Assembly: GCF_002157735.2 (NCBI RefSeq)
Contig: NZ_AP018690.1
Location: 372,001-436,000 of the forward strand
Reading direction: 5' to 3'
Source: Vibrio aphrogenes
Lineage (GTDB): Bacteria > Pseudomonadota > Gammaproteobacteria > Enterobacterales > Vibrionaceae
DNA: 64,000 nt
This document shows, one piece after another, positions 1-9,335 of the stretch; the stretch's first letter is position 1, and every line of letters begins with the position of its first letter. The translations under genes and the position numbers were made by a program. Below the pieces are notes generated by a model, which had not been told where the DNA came from, made no database searches, and saw only the letters and a list, made by a program, of their open reading frames with translations.

Positions 1-750
1 TTTTCGGCTACCGATGCCAGCATTAAACAGACATGGCTCACTTCTAACGAAAAAGTGAAAGTAGGAGATGCCATCACTCGCACTGTTAATATTGAAGCGA
101 AAAATGCGTTATCCATGTTGTTGCCTCAAGCATTGAACAGTACTTCTAGTTCGCAGTACCAAGCCTATGCCGACCCTGCGCAATTATCCGATACCAGTGA
201 GCGTGGAGAATATCTCTCCAGCCGTCAGGATAAAGTGGTTTATGTACTTCAACAGGGCGGCGATATTCGCTTTCCAGCACTTACTATCAAATGGTGGAAT
301 ACCAAAACCCAAAAAGTAGAAACTGTGGTATTAGCTGGTAAGACTTTTCATGTAACCCATACACCAAGCTCATTTATTAAAGCGTATTGGCCAGTGATGG
401 CCTACCTTTTGCTCATCGTCATTGGGCTTTGCGTGATATTGCTGATGATTCGTCGTTACTTACGTCATCATGAAATACCGTTATTCTTGCAGTTTCAACG
501 TGCTGTGCGACAAAAAGACTATGCTCGTTCACGATTGATTTTATACATCAAATTAAAACGTGAAACTAAGAGTAATACATTTAATGCTAATGAGGGGGTG
601 GCTGATATTGGTGAAACTCTTGTGCATGATGCAGCAACTTTGAATTGGCGGTCAATATGGCGAAAAATAAAGCCTAACCATCAACATTCTTCATCGATAT
701 TGACGCCATTAGAGTTGGATAAAAAATTAAAAGAGCTCTCAAAGCATTAA
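1..750 (+). CDS. batD: BatD-type protein, C-terminal part (5' truncated)
   Basis: The reading frame is open from base 1, so this is the last 249 codons of a longer gene cut by the window edge. It ends in a single membrane helix (about residues 127-149 of the fragment, rich in L, I and V) followed by a basic cytoplasmic tail. The part before the helix looks like the beta-rich periplasmic repeat region of BatD. Bat proteins are membrane proteins, often encoded with a MoxR ATPase and VWA-domain proteins, linked to stress or aerotolerance in other bacteria. No ATG lies close to the window start in this frame, so an internal GTG near base 55 is not the real start. The family call rests on architecture and tail composition and could be a related oxygen-tolerance protein. 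Confidence 0.7.
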   Translation, partial: FSATDASIKQTWLTSNEKVKVGDAITRTVNIEAKNALSMLLPQALNSTSSSQYQAYADPAQLSDTSERGEYLSSRQDKVVYVLQQGGDIRFPALTIKWWNTKTQKVETVVLAGKTFHVTHTPSSFIKAYWPVMAYLLLIVIGLCVILLMIRRYLRHHEIPLFLQFQRAVRQKDYARSRLILYIKLKRETKSNTFNANEGVADIGETLVHDAATLNWRSIWRKIKPNHQHSSSILTPLELDKKLKELSKH

Positions 751-913
751 GATCTTGTTGAGAGTATCTGAATTAAAGGTGGTGATAAAACAACCAGTGC
801 TTATCGTCTAATATATTGATAGTGAATAGATTAAAAATAGGTATGACAAATAATTACGAATAATTGTGAAGAAGATTAAATTTATCGTTGATGTTTATTA
901 AACCATGACAACA

Positions 914-927
914 AACCGTAATCGGTT
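914..927. promoter_or_regulatory. Short palindrome upstream of the LysR gene
   Basis: AACCG and CGGTT flank TAAT, forming a perfect 14-base inverted repeat about 60 bases before the regulator start. LysR-type proteins often bind such dyads near their own promoter, so an autoregulatory site is possible. This is inference from position and symmetry only. Confidence 0.3.
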
Positions 928-986
928 CTTTTATGTTTGGATAGTTTCAGTACAATGAGGAAAGCATTTTTATTTTGAAGTTGGCT

Positions 987-1898
987 ATGAAAAATACAGA
1001 ATTGAATCTTATCCCGATCTTTGTTGCCATTTATGAAGAGCAAAGCTTATCGAAAGCGGCGAAGAGATTATCTATTAGTCAACCCGCGGTCAGTAAAGCA
1101 TTAAAGCGATTACGTGAAGTCTATGAAGATCCGTTATTTAATCGTTCTATTAGTGGTGTGGAACCAACCACCTTTGCAATGGATATTTATCCTGCTTTTG
1201 AAGCCGCCTTGGCAAATTTTAATAGCACTTTATCTTCTTCACGTAACTTTGACCCTAAAACATCGAATAAAACCTTTTCTATCGCTTGCTTATCCGTCCT
1301 TGGATTTAATTGGTTAAGTGATTTAATTGAACTTATCCAGCAAACCGCGCCGTTTATTTCTTTAGAAGTCCACCCTTTATTTACCCAAGATTATGAAACC
1401 GATTTGAGATTACAACGCTATGATTTGATTATAGGCATTGCTCCGCATTCTCGTTCGATGTTGAAACATGAATTATTGGTAAAAGAGCAGGGGTGCGTAG
1501 TGTATAGTGACACTCACCCAAGATTAAATCATCAACATTTAGATAAAGAGGCGTTTTTTAATGAAGAGCATATTGCGATTTCTCGTTGGCAGGTGCGTAG
1601 AAGTTTGTTGAATAACGATCATATACATAATATTGATGAACGTAGAATTATCCACCGAGTGCCTGGCGCACCTGAAATGCTTTCTGTCATAGAGAAAACG
1701 GAGTGTATTGGACTTTTGCCTCAGTCGACGGTCGATTATTTTAAATCTTTATATAAAGTAAAAATTGCCCCATTGCCATTTGATAACGTTGATTTTGGGT
1801 TTTGCATTATATGGCACCCGAGTCGAACCAACGATACGGCTCATCAATGGTTACGAAAACAATTAAAGATTGCGGTGGAGCGTCGTAAAACAGAATAA
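987..1898 (+). CDS. LysR-family transcriptional regulator
   Basis: The N-terminal 60 residues form a winged helix-turn-helix typical of LysR regulators (AAKRLSISQPAVSKALKRLR), with a LysR substrate-binding domain from about residue 90. The sequence around LNLIPIFVAIYEEQSLSKAA resembles the LeuO/NodD-like branch. I chose the ATG at 987, which has GAAG six bases upstream; a TTG at 975 in frame is an alternative that adds four residues. The gene stands just upstream of, and in the same direction as, the multihaem cytochrome (47-base gap), which makes that gene or the PLP-enzyme cluster beyond it a possible target. The effector is unknown. Confidence 0.9.
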   Translation: MKNTELNLIPIFVAIYEEQSLSKAAKRLSISQPAVSKALKRLREVYEDPLFNRSISGVEPTTFAMDIYPAFEAALANFNSTLSSSRNFDPKTSNKTFSIACLSVLGFNWLSDLIELIQQTAPFISLEVHPLFTQDYETDLRLQRYDLIIGIAPHSRSMLKHELLVKEQGCVVYSDTHPRLNHQHLDKEAFFNEEHIAISRWQVRRSLLNNDHIHNIDERRIIHRVPGAPEMLSVIEKTECIGLLPQSTVDYFKSLYKVKIAPLPFDNVDFGFCIIWHPSRTNDTAHQWLRKQLKIAVERRKTE

Positions 1899-1944
1899 CT
1901 CATCGGATTGAGTACTCTTAGCCAATACTCTAAATGGATTTTAC

Positions 1945-4254
1945 ATGATAAAAACAGTACACCCTTGGTTCATCATGATATTTTTGGGCTTTTTATTGGT
2001 TACGAGTAGCCAGTTTTTTACGGCTAACAGCGGCTTTTTTTTGGCGAGCGCCCATGCCTCAACACCTGATGAACAATGCTCCAGTTGTCATCAACAGCAA
2101 GTGGCTGATTGGCAGCAATCGGATCATTTTCATGCGATGGAAGTCGCGACAGTGGAAACCAGTCTAGGAAAGTTTGATGGTTCGAGTATCGATTATTTAG
2201 GACATCAAGCTAAGTTCAGCACGGACAGTGAACACAGGTTGTGGGTGGACTTCATTGATGAATCTGGCCAACATCATCATCTCAATATCCTCTATACCTT
2301 TGGTTATCAACCTTTACAACAATATCTTTTTGATGCTGGCAATGGCCGTTGGCAATTCATTCCTTTTGCGTGGGACTCTCGTGCTCAACAAGATGGTGGA
2401 CAACGTTGGTTTGTTGTCCATCCTGATCAAGCGCCAAACGATACGTTTCACTGGACGCAACCGGGGCAAAATTGGAACCAAATGTGTGCCGATTGCCATG
2501 TTACGGATTACCAAAAGAATTACGATGATAAAACTAAGCGTTATCAGCCTCAATATTCAGCATTAAATGTTAGCTGTAATGCCTGTCATGGAGATGAGTC
2601 AAAACATATCCAGTGGGCAAAAGGTGATCATAGCATTGCCAATAAAGGCTATGACGTGAATATTAAACAGCAAACGCCAGTTTTTCATAAAAATAAAGAT
2701 GGCAAGATGGAGCCAGTTCAACCTTTGGTGGCTTCTAAGCAAATTGAAACTTGTGCGACTTGCCATGCTCGACGTTCACAATTAGCGGATCGACATTCCC
2801 CTCAAGATATCGTCAATGCCTTCATGCCATCCCTATTAAGTGCTGATATTTATTACCCTGATGGTCAAATCTCAGATGAAGTGTATGTATGGGGCTCATT
2901 TATGCAAAGTAAAATGCATGAACAGGGGGTAACTTGTACCAATTGTCATAATCCACATTCTGGAAAGCTGAAATTACAAGGAAATCAAACCTGTACGCAA
3001 TGTCATACGGCGAGTGATTATGATAGTGATGCCCATCATAAACATGGCAATTTTACTCAAGGCAATCAATGTGTCGACTGTCATATGCCGGCAAAAACCT
3101 ATATGCAAGTCGATCCAAGACGAGATCATAGTTTTAAAGTACCAAGACCAGATTTAACCTTGTCAACCGGTTCACCGAATGCTTGTAATGCTTGTCATCA
3201 AGATAATGATGCAGCATGGAGTCTTGAGCAATTGAAAAAGTGGTATCCACAGAGCGCATACATAAACGCACCTCATTACGCAACTATTTTCCATCAAGCC
3301 GATCATGGTGCATTATCCACCAGTGCGGAGTTATCCAAAATAGCTCAAGATAATCAGTATCCAGATATTGTCAGAGCATCGGCTCTAGAACGTATGGCTA
3401 CGTTGCCCGATAACAATGCCATGGTAGCAATCACTCGTGCAATTAAAGAGACGGAGCCATTAAAACGCTTAGGAGCGATTGCCGCAGCACAGAACTTTCC
3501 AATCATGCAAAAATGGCAGATGTTAAGCCCGTTATTGCAAGATAACAATCTGTCAGTAAGAACCGAAGCCGCCCGCACATTGGCCCCCGTCATTCCTGAT
3601 CTTGCCGCTTCTGCTAAACTAACACCCCAAGAACGTTCTCAATTAAATGAAGTGCTTAATGAATATAAGAAGGTACAACAATATCAATCTGATCGAGGGT
3701 TTGCTCATGTCGCTTTGGGGAATTTAGCTATTAACTTAAATCGCTTAGATGAAGCCGAGCAGCATTTTAAAAAGTCGATTGAGATTGAGCCAATATTCAT
3801 TCCTGCTTATGTCAATTTAGCGGATGTTTATCGCCAAAAAAGGCAAGAACAAAAAGCGCAAGATATTTTAGTTCAAGCCCTGAACATTGCACCAGAAAAT
3901 GCGTCAATATATTATGCGCAAGCAATGAGTTACGTTCGTAACAAACAAAAACCGTTAGCTATTCCTACATTAGAAAAAGCCATTCAATTGGCACCTGATA
4001 ATGTCGATTACCGTTATACCTATTCGTTATTGTTAAAAGATCAAGGGCAAAAGGAAAAAGCGTTAAAAGTATTACGAGAGGCGTATGCCATTAATCAAGA
4101 CCGTCCTGATTTAGCCTATGCAATTACACAAAATTATCTTGAAACAAACAATTATCCATTGGCATTATATTATGCAAAAGAATTACAAAGGTTATTACCT
4201 AATAACCCTCAAATAAGTCAGCTTATTAATCAAATTGAAGACGCCGTACCATAA
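1945..4254 (+). CDS. Eight-haem c-type cytochrome with HEAT and TPR repeats
   Basis: The 769-residue protein begins with a hydrophobic signal segment (residues 8-37). Eight CXXCH haem-binding motifs follow at about residues 45, 181, 211, 270, 331, 350, 376 and 414. The haem region resembles the doubled-CXXCH cytochrome c families used in periplasmic electron transfer. Residues 460-560 look like HEAT-type helical repeats, and residues 590-765 hold TPR repeats (for example around LGNLAINLNRLDEAEQHFKK). It should be a periplasmic or membrane-tethered electron carrier or reductase with a protein-docking C-terminus. The acceptor cannot be read from the sequence. No NrfA-type or DMSO-reductase-type partner is adjacent. 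The next gene is 206 bases downstream in the same direction. Confidence 0.88.
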   Translation: MIKTVHPWFIMIFLGFLLVTSSQFFTANSGFFLASAHASTPDEQCSSCHQQQVADWQQSDHFHAMEVATVETSLGKFDGSSIDYLGHQAKFSTDSEHRLWVDFIDESGQHHHLNILYTFGYQPLQQYLFDAGNGRWQFIPFAWDSRAQQDGGQRWFVVHPDQAPNDTFHWTQPGQNWNQMCADCHVTDYQKNYDDKTKRYQPQYSALNVSCNACHGDESKHIQWAKGDHSIANKGYDVNIKQQTPVFHKNKDGKMEPVQPLVASKQIETCATCHARRSQLADRHSPQDIVNAFMPSLLSADIYYPDGQISDEVYVWGSFMQSKMHEQGVTCTNCHNPHSGKLKLQGNQTCTQCHTASDYDSDAHHKHGNFTQGNQCVDCHMPAKTYMQVDPRRDHSFKVPRPDLTLSTGSPNACNACHQDNDAAWSLEQLKKWYPQSAYINAPHYATIFHQADHGALSTSAELSKIAQDNQYPDIVRASALERMATLPDNNAMVAITRAIKETEPLKRLGAIAAAQNFPIMQKWQMLSPLLQDNNLSVRTEAARTLAPVIPDLAASAKLTPQERSQLNEVLNEYKKVQQYQSDRGFAHVALGNLAINLNRLDEAEQHFKKSIEIEPIFIPAYVNLADVYRQKRQEQKAQDILVQALNIAPENASIYYAQAMSYVRNKQKPLAIPTLEKAIQLAPDNVDYRYTYSLLLKDQGQKEKALKVLREAYAINQDRPDLAYAITQNYLETNNYPLALYYAKELQRLLPNNPQISQLINQIEDAVP

Positions 4255-4460
4255 CCGCTTTATTAATATGGTTACCAGATTTTTAAAATGTTCTTTGGTC
4301 ATTTTATGAGTTTTTGGTGTTTTTAAAGCGAAATATCTCTTTAAAAGTGGAAAAATTTCAATTAATAAAAAATACTTATTTTTGTATTATTCACATATTA
4401 AATTCGAATAGGATGAATTTGGTTTTAATGTTTTATTAATATGTATAACATGGAGTGAAA

Positions 4461-5855
4461 ATGGATAATCAAAAAGTTAAAATGAATGGAATTAATCGAC
4501 GTCAATTTATTCAGGCAACAGCTGGAGTGGCGATAACGGCCGGATTAGGGTTGGCTCCTTTATCTGCCAATGCTTCAAACCACTCGTGGTCAAAAGGTCA
4601 ATCAAAAAATTCTGATGAGAAATTTTGGAATAAGATTAAAAAAGAATTTGTATTGGATAAGCGTACCACTTATATGAATACCGGTACAACGGGGTCGATG
4701 CCTCAGTCTGTGTTAGAACAATACGAAAAAAATAATGAAACAGTCGCCAAATACCCTTGGGATATGGATGAGCGGTTTGGATCATGGCCTTATGTTTCTC
4801 AGATGGTAGAAACGATAGCGCCTGGTATTGGTGCCTACTCTTCTGAAATTGTGTTAAGTCGTAATACGACAGATGGAATGTGTACCATATTAAATGGCCT
4901 GCAATTTGAAGAGGGGGATGTGATCTTAACGACTCATCATGAGCATGTCGCAGCAACCTCTCCGTTGAATGTCGTAAAACAACGTTATGGAGTTGAAGTT
5001 GTTGAAGTTCAGTTACCGGTTTATACCGGAAGCGAATCAGTTACGGAAGAGGATTACCTTGATGCCTTTAGAGCTGCTTTAAATCAATACAGCCAGGTGC
5101 GGTTAATCACATTTTCTCATATTACTTATAAAACCGGCACTCGACTCCCTGCAAAAAAAATCTGTCAGTTGGCGAAGCAATATGCTATCCCAACTTTAAT
5201 TGATGGTGCTCATTCACTGGGCATGTTAGCGCTCGATTTGCATGATATTGATTGTGATTTTTATGCGGCATCTGGTCATAAATGGCAGTGTGGAGCCGGG
5301 GCTACTGGGATTTTATATGTCAGAGATAATGCGCAGCGATTAAGTGAATATTGGTCTGATCGTGTTAATCCATTTTGGCCGATTAATTCCTCTTTATCTG
5401 AAGTCACGGCTTATGGATTGCAGACCCAGTTACAATATGTAGGGAACGATAATTATCCTGCTAAGCAAGCGTTGACGGATAGTTGTGCATTATGGGATGA
5501 GATTGGTCGTGAGTATATTGAGCAACGCATTTTAAATTTATCATCTCTATGTAAGCAATTGTTAAAAGAAGCGCTACCAGATGCGTACATTTTCTCACCA
5601 GATGAAACGGAATTAAGTAGTGGCATTACTTCTTTTAATCCATTTGAATTGACGGATAATGAGCGTTTAATTGAATTTAGAGATCGTTTACGTAATGAAT
5701 ATGGCTATACCATTAGGACAACAGACTTTAAACTGTACAAAGATGATACAGAAGATAGCCATGCACTCAGAATATCAACCCATATCTACAATGATCAAGA
5801 TGATGTGGTTGGTCTAGTTAAATCAATAAAAGAGTTATACTTAGAGATGGTATAA
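4461..5855 (+). CDS. Tat-exported class V aminotransferase-fold PLP enzyme (PvdN-like)
   Basis: The N-terminus carries a twin-arginine signal (NRRQFIQ, then a moderately hydrophobic stretch ending in SANA), so the folded, cofactor-loaded enzyme should act in the periplasm. The body is a fold-type I PLP enzyme of the class V/isopenicillin N epimerase group. DGAHSLG and the SGHKW motif place the Schiff-base lysine at about residue 274. A Tat-exported member of this family is known in Pseudomonas: PvdN, which modifies pyoverdine in the periplasm. No siderophore synthesis genes lie here, so the substrate must differ or be imported. The start is the ATG at 4461, with GGAG five bases upstream; the GTG at 4455 lies inside that ribosome-binding site. 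It leads a cluster with a solute-binding protein and a GGDEF-EAL protein. Confidence 0.88.
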   Translation: MDNQKVKMNGINRRQFIQATAGVAITAGLGLAPLSANASNHSWSKGQSKNSDEKFWNKIKKEFVLDKRTTYMNTGTTGSMPQSVLEQYEKNNETVAKYPWDMDERFGSWPYVSQMVETIAPGIGAYSSEIVLSRNTTDGMCTILNGLQFEEGDVILTTHHEHVAATSPLNVVKQRYGVEVVEVQLPVYTGSESVTEEDYLDAFRAALNQYSQVRLITFSHITYKTGTRLPAKKICQLAKQYAIPTLIDGAHSLGMLALDLHDIDCDFYAASGHKWQCGAGATGILYVRDNAQRLSEYWSDRVNPFWPINSSLSEVTAYGLQTQLQYVGNDNYPAKQALTDSCALWDEIGREYIEQRILNLSSLCKQLLKEALPDAYIFSPDETELSSGITSFNPFELTDNERLIEFRDRLRNEYGYTIRTTDFKLYKDDTEDSHALRISTHIYNDQDDVVGLVKSIKELYLEMV

Positions 5856-5862
5856 GTAGTAT

Positions 5863-5881
5863 GGGGCTATTTTATAGCCCC
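5863..5881 (+). other. Intercistronic hairpin
   Basis: GGGGCTAT, a TTT loop and ATAGCCCC form a perfect 8-bp stem seven bases after the PLP-enzyme stop codon. No U-run follows, so it is more likely an mRNA-end or processing/stability hairpin than a full terminator. The next gene starts 29 bases later. Confidence 0.5.
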
Positions 5882-5910
5882 TAAGCTCATTAATCGCGGA
5901 TAGGAAATAG

Positions 5911-6831
5911 ATGTATCATAGACGCAAGTTATCCAAGTTATTTTTAATACTTATATTTAGTATAAGTCCTTTTTCTTTTGCTCAAGATCTCGATGAAATT
6001 AAACGATCAGGCGTATTAAGACATATAGGTGTACCTTATGCTAATTTTATTGCCTATATTCATGGTAATGACTACCAATCTGTCTCAGGTTTAGATGTTG
6101 ATCTTGTAAAAGGTTTTGCCCAATGGCTTGGGGTTAGATACCAATATGTTCCTGCAACTTGGAATAATGCGATTGGTAAATTAACCGGTAAAGATATTCA
6201 ATATTTCAATAATCAATTTCATATTGGAGATAAAGTTGATATTGAAGGTGATATTATAGCGAATGGAATGACAATTTTAGATTGGCGTTCTCAATTAATT
6301 GATTTTTCAGACGATTATTTTCCTTCAGCAGTTTGGTTGGTGTCCGTTACTAATTCGACTTTAAGGCCGATAAAACCTTCCGGTTCATTACAAGATGATA
6401 TCCAAACTGTTAGAAATTTAATCAAGGGTAGGGATGTATTAGCGCTAGAGTATTCTTGTTTAGACCCGAATCTTTACAATTTATATGAAACTGAGGCGAA
6501 TGTTGTTTTACCGTCAGAAGAGCGTAACTTGAATGAAATGGTTCCTGCGATTTTAAATAACGATGCAGAAAGCACCTTGCTTGATGTGCCTGACACCTTA
6601 ATTGCATTAGAAAAATGGCCTGGGAAAATCAAAGTGATTGGGCCTGTTTCAGAGGAGCAAACGATGGCTGCTGCATTTCGTAAAGATTCTCCTAAACTTA
6701 GAGCCGCATTTAATGAGTATCTGCAAATCATAAAAAAAGATGGGCGTTACCAGAAGTTGGTTGAAAAATACTATCCCTCGGTATTTGATTTTTACCAAGA
6801 TTATTTTAATGGAATTCTTTCCACATCATGA
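5911..6831 (+). CDS. Periplasmic solute-binding protein, family 3 type (orphan)
   Basis: A 306-residue protein with a signal peptide (hydrophobic residues 9-24, cleavage after FA) and a bacterial extracellular solute-binding family 3 fold. The fold is shown by LDVDLVKGFAQWLGV near the start and by a C-terminal domain ending in GRYQKLVEKYYPS. AGGA lies six bases before the ATG. No ABC permease or ATPase gene is near. Instead its stop overlaps the start of the GGDEF-EAL gene by four bases, which points to translational coupling and a sensing role, as for periplasmic binding domains that act on membrane signalling proteins. The likely ligand class is amino acids or related small organic acids; this is family knowledge, not visible in the sequence. 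Confidence 0.88.
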   Translation: MYHRRKLSKLFLILIFSISPFSFAQDLDEIKRSGVLRHIGVPYANFIAYIHGNDYQSVSGLDVDLVKGFAQWLGVRYQYVPATWNNAIGKLTGKDIQYFNNQFHIGDKVDIEGDIIANGMTILDWRSQLIDFSDDYFPSAVWLVSVTNSTLRPIKPSGSLQDDIQTVRNLIKGRDVLALEYSCLDPNLYNLYETEANVVLPSEERNLNEMVPAILNNDAESTLLDVPDTLIALEKWPGKIKVIGPVSEEQTMAAAFRKDSPKLRAAFNEYLQIIKKDGRYQKLVEKYYPSVFDFYQDYFNGILSTS

Positions 6832-9146
6832 ATGAAAAAAGGCTCTCTAGCCAAAAGTTATTAATTATAGGTGCGGTGATCCTTGGGTGTTACTTAGCCC
6901 TGATTCTTACCGTGGCAAGCTTGGGACAAACGCGTCTAAAGGAATCTCAGCAAAGAGAAATTCAGCTAAAAATTGAAAGTTACGCTACCGATTTAGATAA
7001 TTTTTTTACTAGCACTCAAGAACAAATTGATTACCTTGCAAAGGGTAAGTCAATGCAAACCTTTTTTGCTAATTTGGCGGCAGGGATGTCATATAAATAT
7101 GGTTTAGGGGCCAGCTTAAATACGTTAACTCGTGATTTATCGAACATAGTGCTTAATGCAAAGGTCAATGAACAACCTATTTATTCCAACTTTATACTGA
7201 CCGATTATGCTGGTAAGGTGATCACCGCCACGGAAAAGCACCATCCACAAATGATGGATGTGTCTGAATATCGAAGTATTTCAATGGGTAAAAGCAAATT
7301 TTATCCAGTGAAAAGTCGTCGTGGTGTGTACTTAAAATTAGTGCGCCCAATACAATATGAGTACAACACGGTGGGCTTTCTTCTGGTTGATGTGAATAAC
7401 TCGGTTATTATTGAATTAGCGACATCAAAAGAATACTCCGATACCTATAGTCGCATGATTTTACAAACGGATTTAGGTGATCTTTTTATTTGGGATTCAT
7501 TCTCGGATAACCTCGGTTATATTCGTAATTATTTAGATAACAGCCTTAGTTTTGAGATTCCAATTGCAAAAACTAACTTTAAGCTAAAAACGTGGGTACA
7601 ATCTTTGGAAGCCAAAGATGTATTTACCTCTCGCTGGTTTGTGGTTGCGTTGGCGTTTTTATCCGTGCCTGTTATTGCGGGTTTGTATTATATCTTCAAA
7701 ATCAACAGTACTAATTTAGTTTTAAGAACCACGATTGCAGAAAATAATAAGAAAAAATTAGTATTAGAAGAGAAAAATAATCAGCTGCTTATTGAAATCG
7801 ATAAACGACGAGAGTTAGAAAGGTTATTGGCCTATCAAGCCACCCATGATGCATTGACTGGCTTAGTCAATCGAAAAGTGGGGAATGAGCTCTTAGAATC
7901 AGAATTAATGAATGCCAAAGCCCATGGCTCACAGCTGATGATTATGTTTATCGACCTCGATAGTTTCAAGCAAATCAACGATACATTAGGGCATTTGGCT
8001 GGTGATAAGGTTTTACGTGAAAGTACCAAAAGAATTTTGTCCTTGATTGATGAGGCTGACATTCTTTCACGGTTTGGTGGTGACGAATTTTTATTGATAA
8101 AGCCGAACTTAATCTCAATGGAATGGGCTCGTGAGTTTGCGAAAAAGATATTAGATGTGTTTTCTTTGCCTTTTTCGTGGGGTAATAAAGAATTTTTTAT
8201 CTCTATTAGTATCGGCATTTCTATTTACCCAGATGATGCTGAAAATAGCCATCAATTGCTCGCTAACGCTGATACAGCAATGTATAAAGTAAAGGAAAGT
8301 GGGCGGAATGCTTTTCATTTTTATAGTGCCAAGATGAATATTGATCTTGAGCGTTCACTTGCCTTAGATAGCCGTTTGAGACAAGCATTAACCGCAGAGC
8401 GATTGCAACTTTATTATCAACCGATTATAGATTTGAAGACTCAAAAGATCGTTGGTGCTGAAGCCTTAATGCGTTGGCATGATGAGCAATTTGGTTTTGT
8501 TGCCCCTGATGAGTTTATTCCCCTTGCGGAAAAAAATGGCTTAATTCATCAATTAGGTGAGTTTGCTCTGAATTCAGCATGCCTTCAAGCGGCGCAATGG
8601 CAGTCGATTTCACCGATTCATATATCAATTAACGTTTCGAGCGTACAATTTCGATATCATGACAAGCTTTTTGAGTTAATCAATAGTGCGTTGGCGCAAT
8701 CTGGATTACCTCCAGAAAAGCTGGATATTGAAATTACTGAAAGCTTATTGTTTGATCATGACGATGGCGTGCTAGCAATGTTAGAAAAATTACGCTCAAT
8801 GGGCACATTGTTAACCATTGATGATTTTGGAACGGGTTATTCCGCTTTAAGTTATTTACAAAAATTTCCATTTGATCGATTAAAAATCGATAGGACTTTT
8901 ACTTGCAATCTTGGTCGTGAAAAATCAGATAGAGAGCTAGTCAGTGCGATTATTGCGATGGCGAAGGCTCTACATTTACACGTTGTGGCAGAAGGCATTG
9001 AAACACAGGAACAGTTCGAGTTTTTAGCTGAGCGTGATTGTGAATATGGCCAAGGCTATTTGTTTATGCGTCCTATACCGGTAGACGAATTTACTCAACT
9101 GCTTTTAGCTGACCAACAGCATGATAATGGTCATCATGGCGTATAA
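6828..9146 (+). CDS. Membrane GGDEF-EAL cyclic-di-GMP signalling protein
   Basis: The 772-residue protein has an N-terminal membrane helix (about 12-32), a periplasmic sensor region of roughly 235 residues resembling a Cache/PAS-type fold, a second helix (about 270-290) and a short linker. A GGDEF domain follows (intact GGDEF at 417-421), then an EAL domain (EAL at 545-547, with IEITES and DDFGTG downstream). Both active sites keep their key residues, so it may make and break c-di-GMP. The usual RxxD inhibitory site ahead of GGDEF is absent. The start codon overlaps the stop of the solute-binding protein gene (ATGA), suggesting the two are made together. The periplasmic part could read that protein's ligand state. 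Confidence 0.93.
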   Translation: MNEKRLSSQKLLIIGAVILGCYLALILTVASLGQTRLKESQQREIQLKIESYATDLDNFFTSTQEQIDYLAKGKSMQTFFANLAAGMSYKYGLGASLNTLTRDLSNIVLNAKVNEQPIYSNFILTDYAGKVITATEKHHPQMMDVSEYRSISMGKSKFYPVKSRRGVYLKLVRPIQYEYNTVGFLLVDVNNSVIIELATSKEYSDTYSRMILQTDLGDLFIWDSFSDNLGYIRNYLDNSLSFEIPIAKTNFKLKTWVQSLEAKDVFTSRWFVVALAFLSVPVIAGLYYIFKINSTNLVLRTTIAENNKKKLVLEEKNNQLLIEIDKRRELERLLAYQATHDALTGLVNRKVGNELLESELMNAKAHGSQLMIMFIDLDSFKQINDTLGHLAGDKVLRESTKRILSLIDEADILSRFGGDEFLLIKPNLISMEWAREFAKKILDVFSLPFSWGNKEFFISISIGISIYPDDAENSHQLLANADTAMYKVKESGRNAFHFYSAKMNIDLERSLALDSRLRQALTAERLQLYYQPIIDLKTQKIVGAEALMRWHDEQFGFVAPDEFIPLAEKNGLIHQLGEFALNSACLQAAQWQSISPIHISINVSSVQFRYHDKLFELINSALAQSGLPPEKLDIEITESLLFDHDDGVLAMLEKLRSMGTLLTIDDFGTGYSALSYLQKFPFDRLKIDRTFTCNLGREKSDRELVSAIIAMAKALHLHVVAEGIETQEQFEFLAERDCEYGQGYLFMRPIPVDEFTQLLLADQQHDNGHHGV

Positions 9147-9181
9147 ACAGCAACGAGATAGCTCTAATCTACCCTTAAGAT

Positions 9182-9253
9182 TAAATAGAAACTTGAAGAT
9201 AAATAGAAATTTGAAAATAAATAGAAATTTGAGGTTAGATAGAAAGTAGAACC
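9182..9253. repeat. Tandem array, 18-bp unit, four copies
   Basis: Units start at 9182, 9200, 9218 and 9236. The core is TAAATAGAAATTTGA with a variable tail, and the last copy is decayed. The array lies between the GGDEF-EAL stop and the talB terminator and has no evident coding role. Confidence 0.8.
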
Positions 9254-9335
9254 ATTGAAGAGTGATGTGTTTGGTCGTGTAATTAGTATCGTGGATTTAT
9301 AACGTTAATAAGGCGAGCAAAACAAGATGTTAAAA

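Noticed and set aside
9182-9253. CRISPR-like reading of the tandem arrays
   Set aside because: Units are directly adjacent without unique spacers, and no cas genes are present.
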